This document shows positions 58,018 to 64,000 of a DNA stretch of 64,000 nucleotides, one piece after another. The stretch covers positions 1 to 64,000 of the forward strand of contig DIGF01000009.1 in the NCBI GenBank assembly GCA_002419505.1. The letters are read 5' to 3'. The position numbers were made by a program, and so were the translations under genes. This DNA is from Caryophanales bacterium UBA5729. GTDB lineage: Bacteria > Bacillota_I > Bacilli_A > Izemoplasmatales > Hujiaoplasmataceae. Within the stretch, counting starts at the first letter, position 1. Each line of letters begins with the position of its first letter. The notes under the pieces were generated by a model. That model saw only the letters and a list, made by a program, of their open reading frames with translations. It was not told the origin of the DNA and searched no databases.

Positions 58018-59208
58018 TTATAATATTTTCTTGCCTTCTAAATAATAACGTTTTTCTTCCGCTTCACCTAAGGAAAAAGACTTTCTTGGAAGAACACCGT
58101 TTTCTCTAATATAAGGCAGTAATTTGTCTCTTTCTAAAGCTGGCATGGTAATCCCCATGCAATCTTCATTAGTTTTGACTATCTTCTTTAAGCTCTCGAT
58201 TCCATGTACAAAATCAATTTCTACGTACTTGTTTCTTTCCAAATATTCATCAATAATTGTTTGAATCTCTTTGATTGCAATAAAAGGATTTTTAGGAACG
58301 GCAATTTTATAGATTTCACTGTTAAAATAAATTTCTAACTCACCATCGCCCTTTAGTCTTGACTCTAAAACTCTTATCAAGCTTCTATCGGTATTAAATA
58401 GCACACGATGTATCGGTTCAAAAGTTAATCCTTCGTCATAAAGACTAATCAGTTCTACTAAAGCATATTTAGCAGGATGATTTTTTCTGGCTTCATCAGT
58501 TAAATTAACTTTAATTTTTTCCCAACACACTTTCGCTGAGGCTAAAGAATGATTGCCATCGCCGACAATTAAATTCAAGTCATTTGGCAAAGAGTCAATC
58601 GCTTCGATTATTGGTTTTGTGTTTTTTATTTCAAAACCTTTAATATAGCCGCCATTCATATTTAATTTAAAATCATAGATCTTAAGAAAATTATTTTTGT
58701 TTTTATAGAGATTTTTAATAATATTTTGACTACCATCATCGATTAAAACCAAAACATGCGGCAATTCGATTGGGGCATTTTCTCTAATTTTAACTCTTGG
58801 GGGAATTCTCTCCGGCACTGTTTCTTCAGTAGTGGCGATTCTGCCTTTTTTTCCTGGTTGGTATTCGTACTCATCCAAATCAATCGCTAATACTAAACCT
58901 AATCTTCTCTTAACATGTGGCGTCTGTCTTTCAACGAGAATCATCGCTTCATGCTCATCAAACAGATTATTTCGAAGATATAGATCCATATTATAATTGA
59001 CTTTATCAATTTTATGCTTAATTTCATCATCAAGATAAGCTTCAGGCAAAATTAAGTGATATGTTGAAGGAACATTATCAACATAAGCTTTTATTTTATC
59101 CCAATATTCTGGTTCAGACGTAAACTGATCACAAGCAATTACTGCCCATTTTTCTTTTTCAATCGAATTAATGGGCAATAATATTTTCGGTGTAACAACC
59201 ACAGACAT
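58018..59208 (-). CDS. DUF1015-family protein in the serine operon
   Basis: This 396-residue protein is recognised as DUF1015 by the opening WAVIACDQFTSEPEYWDKI, FRVT-like central part, and VGDGNHSLASAKVCWEKI near residue 205, where the family usually has DGHH. DUF1015 genes often lie with serA and serC. The family has been placed in the ParB/sulfiredoxin-like group, which includes the archaeal serine kinase SerK, so a role in serine or phosphoserine handling is possible but inferred. It overlaps gdhA by TAATG and runs to serC. Confidence 0.8.
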   Translation of the reverse strand: MSVVVTPKILLPINSIEKEKWAVIACDQFTSEPEYWDKIKAYVDNVPSTYHLILPEAYLDDEIKHKIDKVNYNMDLYLRNNLFDEHEAMILVERQTPHVKRRLGLVLAIDLDEYEYQPGKKGRIATTEETVPERIPPRVKIRENAPIELPHVLVLIDDGSQNIIKNLYKNKNNFLKIYDFKLNMNGGYIKGFEIKNTKPIIEAIDSLPNDLNLIVGDGNHSLASAKVCWEKIKVNLTDEARKNHPAKYALVELISLYDEGLTFEPIHRVLFNTDRSLIRVLESRLKGDGELEIYFNSEIYKIAVPKNPFIAIKEIQTIIDEYLERNKYVEIDFVHGIESLKKIVKTNEDCMGITMPALERDKLLPYIRENGVLPRKSFSLGEAEEKRYYLEGKKIL

Positions 59209-60554
59209 TAAACGATACCCTGTTCTAGCATTGCATGATAAATTCTCATAAAGCCAGCAATATTAGCTCCAACAACTAGATTACGATGATCAGTATATTT
59301 TCTTGCTTCTGTGTAAGCTTTCTTAAAGATTTCAGCCATAATATCTTGAAGTTTTTCATCAACTTCTTTATATGTCCAAGGATAATGCATAGCATTTTGA
59401 GTCATTTCCAAACCAGAAACTGCAACTCCACCAGCATTTGCTGCTTTACCAGGAGCGAACAGAATATCAGCGTGTTGCAAATATTTGGTTGCGTCGATAG
59501 TTGTTGGCATATTTGCACCTTCCGCAACTAAATAACAACCGTTCTCAACTAAAGCTTGAGCAGATTCCAAAGGTAATTCATTTTGCGTTGCACAAGGCAA
59601 AGCTATATCGCAAGGAACATTCCAAATATTTGTTGGGTTTGAATCATAGATAGCTGATGGGCGATATTGTAAATAATCGGTAGAAAATTCCGGGTTTTTA
59701 GCAGTTAACATTTTAACGATATTTAAGTCTAATCCATTTTCATCAAAAACAAAACCGTTAATATCAGATAAAGCAATAACTTTAGCACCCATTTCTGAAG
59801 CTTTTAAAGCTGCATGCATCCCAACCTTACCAGATCCAGAGATAATAACTCTTTTACCTTCAATTGTTTCATTTCGATAAACTTTTAACATTTCTCTAAC
59901 AAAGTACAATAACCCGTGTCCTGTGGCTTCAGCTCTACCTAAAGAACCTCCATATGAAATTCCTTTACCTGTTAAGACACCGGTAGATTCGTTTTTAATT
60001 TTCTTATACATTCCATACATATAACCAACTTCTCTATAACCAACGCCAATATCCCCAGCCGGAACATCTGTGTCCGCACCAAGATGACGGTACATTTCTA
60101 ACATGAAATTTTGACAAAAGCGCATAATTTCGGCGTCTGAACGTCCTCTCGGATTAAAGTCAGAACCGCCTTTTCCACCACCTAATGGCAGACCGGTTAA
60201 TGCGTTCTTAAATGTTTGTTCGAATCCTAAAAATTTTAAAATAGACTCATTAACAGATGGATGAAAACGTAATCCGCCTTTATAAGGCCCAATCGCTGAG
60301 TTGAATTGAATTCTGTAACCGCGATTTACATTTACCTTACCTTGATCATCAACCCAGGTGACTCTAAATTTAACTACTCTTTCAGGTTCGATAATTCTTT
60401 CCATAATTCCGTTTTTTTGAATGTTCGGATCATTTTCAACGATAAAATTCATCGCTTCAAAAAACTCTTCAACCGCTTGAAGATATTCTGGTTGAGAACC
60501 ATTTCTTTCTTTGGTAATCTCAAACAGGCTGTTTAAATACTCATTTGTAAACAA
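59208..60554 (-). CDS. gdhA: NADP-type glutamate dehydrogenase
   Basis: This 448-residue hexameric-type GDH starts at TTG 60554, with GTGAGG 8 nt upstream. GPYKGGLRFHPSVNESILKFLGFEQTFKNALTGLPLGGGKGGSDFNPRGRSD contains the catalytic Lys. VPAGDIGVGYREVGYMYGMY and VIISGSGKVGMHAALKASEMGAKV complete the active site and NADP fold. It assimilates ammonia into 2-oxoglutarate. It heads the operon with DUF1015, serC and serA. Confidence 0.95.
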   Translation of the reverse strand: MFTNEYLNSLFEITKERNGSQPEYLQAVEEFFEAMNFIVENDPNIQKNGIMERIIEPERVVKFRVTWVDDQGKVNVNRGYRIQFNSAIGPYKGGLRFHPSVNESILKFLGFEQTFKNALTGLPLGGGKGGSDFNPRGRSDAEIMRFCQNFMLEMYRHLGADTDVPAGDIGVGYREVGYMYGMYKKIKNESTGVLTGKGISYGGSLGRAEATGHGLLYFVREMLKVYRNETIEGKRVIISGSGKVGMHAALKASEMGAKVIALSDINGFVFDENGLDLNIVKMLTAKNPEFSTDYLQYRPSAIYDSNPTNIWNVPCDIALPCATQNELPLESAQALVENGCYLVAEGANMPTTIDATKYLQHADILFAPGKAANAGGVAVSGLEMTQNAMHYPWTYKEVDEKLQDIMAEIFKKAYTEARKYTDHRNLVVGANIAGFMRIYHAMLEQGIV

Positions 60555-60616
60555 TTTACTCGCCTCACTTCTATTATTTTTTCGATTTTTATATCGATTA
60601 TCATTGTATCTTACGT

Positions 60617-60690
60617 AAAAAAAAGCATAGAAAATGCTATTATATTTTAAATTGGTGTAAGTCGGTTTTTATATAATAAAACCACCAATT
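60617..60690 (-). promoter_or_regulatory. Structured leader of the gdhA operon
   Basis: The 143-nt leader between the predicted start and gdhA folds. AATTGGTG and CACCAATT (60690-60650) pair as an outer stem around GGTTTT/AAAACC. Downstream, a 5-bp AGCAT/ATGCT hairpin is followed by TTTTTTTT (60638-60617), like a weak terminator. It may be an attenuator; no known riboswitch class is recognised. Confidence 0.4.
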
Positions 60691-60703
60691 ATCAACACTA
60701 TTG

Positions 60704-60732
60704 ATTATACAATGAAAGCGCTTTTAAAACAA
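60704..60732 (-). promoter_or_regulatory. gdhA operon promoter
   Basis: The minus strand reads TTGTTT (60732-60727), a 17-bp spacer, and TATAAT (60709-60704). Confidence 0.65.
60713..60726 (+). promoter_or_regulatory. Candidate cre site (CcpA operator)
   Basis: TGAAAGCGCTTTTA fits TGWAARCGYTWNCW at 13 of 14 positions. It fills the spacer of the gdhA promoter, where bound CcpA would repress initiation. Confidence 0.6.
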
Positions 60733-60800
60733 GGACAAATTTCTTTTTTTGCCGTTTTGTTTCAGAAAATATCTTCATTTTTTTCGCTAGTGTTAAAAAG

Positions 60801-60830
60801 CAAAATGCGAGTTAAAAAACTCGCAATTTT
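60801..60830 (-). terminator. ilvE terminator
   Basis: On the minus strand the 8-bp stem TGCGAGTT/AACTCGCA with a TTTT loop is followed by TTTTG. The short T-run makes it moderate in strength. Confidence 0.7.
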
Positions 60831-61847
60831 TTACTCAATTATTGTTATCCAACCTGCTGGAGCCTCTACATCACCAAAGTAAATGCCAATTAATAAATCA
60901 TATAATTTTTTTGTAATTGGTCCAACTTCAGTTTCGCTGAAGAATACATGTTTATCTCCATTATAGTCAATTCTGCCTATAGGAGTTATCGCCGCTGCTG
61001 TTCCACAGGCACCAGCTTCTTTTAAATCATCTAGTTTATCGATATAGATATCTCTAAACTCAGCTTTTAAATCTAGGTAATGTTCTGCGATATACATTAA
61101 ACTTTTTTTAGTAATACTGGGTAATATGCTAGATGAACTTGGAGTTACAAAAACATTGTCATTAGTTATTCCAAAAAAGTTAGCCGCTCCTACCTCATCA
61201 ATTTTTGAATGGGTAAGCGGATCTAAATAAATACAATCAGCATAACCTGCTGCTTGAGCTTCTTCATGTGGCATTAAACTAGCGGCATAATTTCCACCAA
61301 CTTTAACGTCTCCAGTTCCATGAGGTGCAGCTCTATCTAATTGTGTAACTCTAAAATTAACTGGAGCTAACCCGCTTCTAAAGTAACTGCCAACGGGTGA
61401 ACACAACACTCCGAAAATATATTCGGGAGCTGGTCTTACCCCAAGGTTTCTCCCAACACCAATGATATATGGTCTTAAATATAAAGAAGCGCCATATCCA
61501 TACGGTGGAATTAAATCTTCATTTGCTTTAACAACTTGAATTACAGCATCAATAAATTTCTCAGTTGAAATTTCTGGCATCAAGAGTCGTTCACATGATC
61601 TTTGTAATCTTTTTGCGTTTTCATCTATTCGAAATATTTGAATTTTGCCATCTTTTCTTCGATAAGCTTTTAAACCTTCAAAAGCTTCCTGACCATAGTG
61701 TAAAGATGTAGAAAACGCAGATATTGTAACAGTGTCTTCTTTTCTTAATTTACCTTCATCCCATTTTCCCTCTTTGTAATAAGAAATATAATTGGCATGG
61801 GTGTCTCTAACTTTAAAACCTAAATTTTTGTAATCAATTTCAGTCAA
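60831..61847 (-). CDS. ilvE: Branched-chain amino acid aminotransferase
   Basis: This 338-residue class IV PLP aminotransferase starts at TTG 61847, with GGAGGTAG upstream. [47 protein letters not shown] (PLP-lysine block) and [17 protein letters not shown] are the family blocks. It interconverts leucine, isoleucine and valine with their keto acids using glutamate. It is a single gene between its own palindromic promoter and a terminator. Confidence 0.93.
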   Translation of the reverse strand: MTEIDYKNLGFKVRDTHANYISYYKEGKWDEGKLRKEDTVTISAFSTSLHYGQEAFEGLKAYRRKDGKIQIFRIDENAKRLQRSCERLLMPEISTEKFIDAVIQVVKANEDLIPPYGYGASLYLRPYIIGVGRNLGVRPAPEYIFGVLCSPVGSYFRSGLAPVNFRVTQLDRAAPHGTGDVKVGGNYAASLMPHEEAQAAGYADCIYLDPLTHSKIDEVGAANFFGITNDNVFVTPSSSSILPSITKKSLMYIAEHYLDLKAEFRDIYIDKLDDLKEAGACGTAAAITPIGRIDYNGDKHVFFSETEVGPITKKLYDLLIGIYFGDVEAPAGWITIIE

Positions 61848-61871
61848 AACTCTACCTCCGAATTATTTAAG

Positions 61872-61911
61872 ACATCAATTATATTATAATCGATGTAAGC
61901 CCTTTCTTCAA
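61872..61911 (-). promoter_or_regulatory. ilvE promoter overlapping a palindrome
   Basis: The minus strand reads TTGAAG (61911-61906), a 17-bp spacer and TATAAT (61888-61883). A 25-bp palindrome (61872-61896; arms ACATCAATTATA and TATAATCGATGT, one mismatched pair) covers the -10 and gives a TATAAT on each strand. It could be an operator. Confidence 0.55.
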
Positions 61912-62045
61912 CCATAAAAAAACTTTATTTTCAAAATCATCGATAATCTTTTTTTTCGTTGATGACTAAAAAACTTTTTTAAATCGATAGTATAGAGATT
62001 GGGGTATTTTATAACTTTTCCTTCCCAAGCATTAATCAAAATATC

Positions 62046-62243
62046 TTATTTTCCTTGAGAAATTAAGTTTTGTGGCAATATCGGAGTTTTACTCGCACCT
62101 ACGAGTGCGTTTACGATATGAGTCGGAATTTCCCGCCCTGAAGTAAAGCTTCTTAAGTGTAATGTTATTTCTAAACCATTATTGATTGAAGTGCTAAAGT
62201 GCGTTGTTTTTTTAAAATTTTGATTTAATAATGTAACGATCAA
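62046..62243 (-). CDS. Small ORF after the MMPL gene, possible gene remnant
   Basis: This 65-codon frame overlaps the end of the MMPL gene by 32 nt and has no ribosome site, so it is doubtful as an independent gene. I do not recognise its product. The C-terminal half (TSGREIPTHIVNALVGASKTPILPQNLIS) looks protein-like, so it could be the tail of a decayed gene. It fills most of the 364-bp gap between the MMPL gene and ilvE; the rest holds AT-rich sequence and the ilvE promoter. Confidence 0.25.
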   Translation of the reverse strand: MIVTLLNQNFKKTTHFSTSINNGLEITLHLRSFTSGREIPTHIVNALVGASKTPILPQNLISQGK

Positions 62244-64000
62244 ATATCAATAATATCTGCGGTAGTAATACTAGAACAAATAGTAAGGAAATGAATGCAC
62301 CAACAGCTATTAATAAGCCTATTTGCGAAATTGAAGTTATTGACGATATAACCGCAATGGTCAAACCAGCAACTATAAACAATAAAGCTGAGGTAATAAT
62401 CGATGGTGATGTTTGTAAGGAGGCGTTTCTTACGCTGATAATCTTATCCTTTTGAAGCCTTTCTTCCATATATCTTTTTGAAAACAAAATTGCATAATCA
62501 ATAGTTGCACCTAAGAGAATTGTCGTTACAATTAAATAAGCCAGAAAAACTAAATTTTCATCAAAAAGATTCAACAAGCTCATCGACATAAACACAGCTA
62601 CTTCAATGACTGTTGTCAAAATTATCGGAATTAAAAAGTTTTTGAAACTGATAAAAATAATCAAAACAACTGCTATCACCGCGATAATCAATACCCAAGT
62701 AAAATCTCTGAGGACTATTTCTTTCAAATTATACGATACTGCTGTTTCTCCAATAATATGCACTTCTTCAAAACCAATTTCGTCAACTAAAACTACTAAA
62801 TTTTCATACTCTTCAAAACTAGCAGTTGACTCAACCTCAGAGTTAGTGATTATTTCAAATAAAGCGTAGTTATCGGAGTATAACTCTTGAGTAATATATG
62901 CAACAATTAACGGATCGTCAATCATCATTTTATAATATATTCCCGCATTAACCCGATTAATATTGGCTTTCGCCATTAATTTTTGATACAATTCAGTTTC
63001 TAAAGCATCATTTTTTTCAACTAAAACCAAATAGGTGTTATTTCTGCCAAATGTTTCATCGATGTGAATGCTATCTTCATAATAAACTGTCCCTTCAGTG
63101 GCAGAAAAACCGCTAATACCATAAGTGAATTCATTTTGAGATTGAAAATAGATTACCGGCGTAATAATCAGGATTAAAAAAGCTAAGAAAAAATAGCGAT
63201 ATTTGGTTGCTTTTGCTGCAAATTTTGAGAAGATTCCAAAATTCAAAAATTTTGTAGATTTCCGGGTTCTGTCAATATATTTACTAAAAACTTTAATTAA
63301 TATTGGCAACAAAAAGATTGTGGTCAATAAACTAATGAATATCGCTTTTGCAAAGACAATACCAATATCAAACCCAATGGTAAACTTCATTACCAGTAAA
63401 GCTAAGAAACTTACGCCTGTAGTCAAAGCTGATGCGATAACCGGTCTTCTAGTCTTTTTTAAGGCTTGTTCGAGAGCTTTATCAACATCATGACCTAAAC
63501 TTCTTTCAAAATGGTAAGAACTCAGCATGAATATAATATAGTCCAGTGATATCGCAAGTTGAAGAGCGATTGCCATAGATTGTGTAATATACGATATATT
63601 TGGCAGCAAAGCATTTGTTCCTAAGTTAATAACTATAGCTACTCCAGCAATTATCGCAAACAGAATTAAATCAAATACTGACTTACTCATTAAAATCAAA
63701 ATCGCTAGGATAATCGGAATAATAATTATTGTTATAATTAACGTTTCCTTAGTAATAGTATCTTTAGTAAACTGAGCGCTTGCTGCATCGCCTTTGATAT
63801 GATAGGTGTAAGCTTTCTCTTCTAATAAAAGCCTGATTGAATCTAAACCCTCTTCAGTCAATGAACTAGTCGTCCCCTCAGTAAAGATGACTTGAACTAA
63901 AACCTCTTCATCACTTACATATGCGTTGTAAAGTCCTTGAATTTCCATTTTTACATCCACAGGAAAATACACTGAAATCGCAAAAAGAGCTTCCGCATAT
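62212..64000 (-). CDS. MMPL/RND-superfamily exporter, 5' end cut by window
   Basis: The frame stays open to the window edge; GTG 63972 is only an internal codon. About 595 C-terminal residues are visible. The first transmembrane block has SKSVFDLILFAIIAGVAIVINLGTNALLPNISYITQSMAIALQLAISLDYIIFML. A soluble domain (about 285-430) follows, then a second block with TILLGATIDYAILFSKRYMEERL. This double arrangement is typical of MMPL/RND exporters, which move lipids or other hydrophobic molecules using the proton gradient. The substrate is unknown. Confidence 0.85.
   Translation of the reverse strand, partial: YAEALFAISVYFPVDVKMEIQGLYNAYVSDEEVLVQVIFTEGTTSSLTEEGLDSIRLLLEEKAYTYHIKGDAASAQFTKDTITKETLIITIIIIPIILAILILMSKSVFDLILFAIIAGVAIVINLGTNALLPNISYITQSMAIALQLAISLDYIIFMLSSYHFERSLGHDVDKALEQALKKTRRPVIASALTTGVSFLALLVMKFTIGFDIGIVFAKAIFISLLTTIFLLPILIKVFSKYIDRTRKSTKFLNFGIFSKFAAKATKYRYFFLAFLILIITPVIYFQSQNEFTYGISGFSATEGTVYYEDSIHIDETFGRNNTYLVLVEKNDALETELYQKLMAKANINRVNAGIYYKMMIDDPLIVAYITQELYSDNYALFEIITNSEVESTASFEEYENLVVLVDEIGFEEVHIIGETAVSYNLKEIVLRDFTWVLIIAVIAVVLIIFISFKNFLIPIILTTVIEVAVFMSMSLLNLFDENLVFLAYLIVTTILLGATIDYAILFSKRYMEERLQKDKIISVRNASLQTSPSIITSALLFIVAGLTIAVISSITSISQIGLLIAVGAFISLLFVLVLLPQILLIFDRYIIKSKF

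Overview
The window is AT-rich, almost fully coding, and reads like the chromosome of a wall-less or wall-reduced Bacillota relative such as Acholeplasmatales or Izemoplasmatales; this placement is an inference from gene order and composition. TGG encodes Trp and TGA is a stop codon (for example at the ends of the ROK kinase and jetB), so this is not the Mycoplasma/Spiroplasma code. Long Firmicutes-type gene strings survive: truB-ribF, lspA-rluD, recJ-apt-rel-dtd-hisS, parE-parC divergent from plsY, and hrcA-grpE-dnaK-dnaJ...rsmE-mtaB-rpsU...phoH-ybeY-cdd-era-recO-glyS-dnaG-rpoD-trmK-nif3. No tRNA, rRNA, CRISPR array, insertion sequence or prophage was seen. Nearly all genes lie on the minus strand; the exceptions are rnhC, plsY, a ferredoxin and a 214-residue hypothetical.

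Layout. 1-10.7 kb: partial ribF, truB, a mini-thioredoxin, an aldo/keto reductase, mutS2 divergent from rnhC, then rluD-like, lspA, a membrane protein, a SepM-type protease, dCMP deaminase, msrA and tcdA. 10.7-22.4 kb: a membrane pair, hisS with a cysteine-rich tail, acpP, dtd, bifunctional rel, apt, recJ, nadC, a probable degenerate Fic protein with a winged helix, and a GLUG-repeat lipoprotein. 22.4-29.8 kb: parC, parE, plsY, a YneF protein, a ferredoxin, and a degV plus FabT-like regulator operon with its own operators. 29.8-43.2 kb: replication, transcription and translation core genes.

43.3-49.0 kb: a self-contained transcription unit, padR-jetA-jetB-jetC, encoding a Wadjet/MksBEF-like SMC complex without the JetD nuclease. 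It sits between dnaJ and rsmE, exactly where prmA is usually found. This is the best candidate for an unusual system in the window. 49.1-53.8 kb: the hrcA-grpE-dnaK-dnaJ heat-shock operon, driven by a consensus promoter with one clear and one degenerate CIRCE element.

53.8-64 kb: a metallo-hydrolase and sugar kinase, rpmG, and a four-gene operon gdhA-DUF1015-serC-serA behind a promoter carrying a near-consensus cre site and a folded leader. In this operon GDH can regenerate the glutamate that SerC consumes. Then come ilvE behind a palindromic promoter, and the C-terminal part of an MMPL/RND-type exporter cut by the window end.
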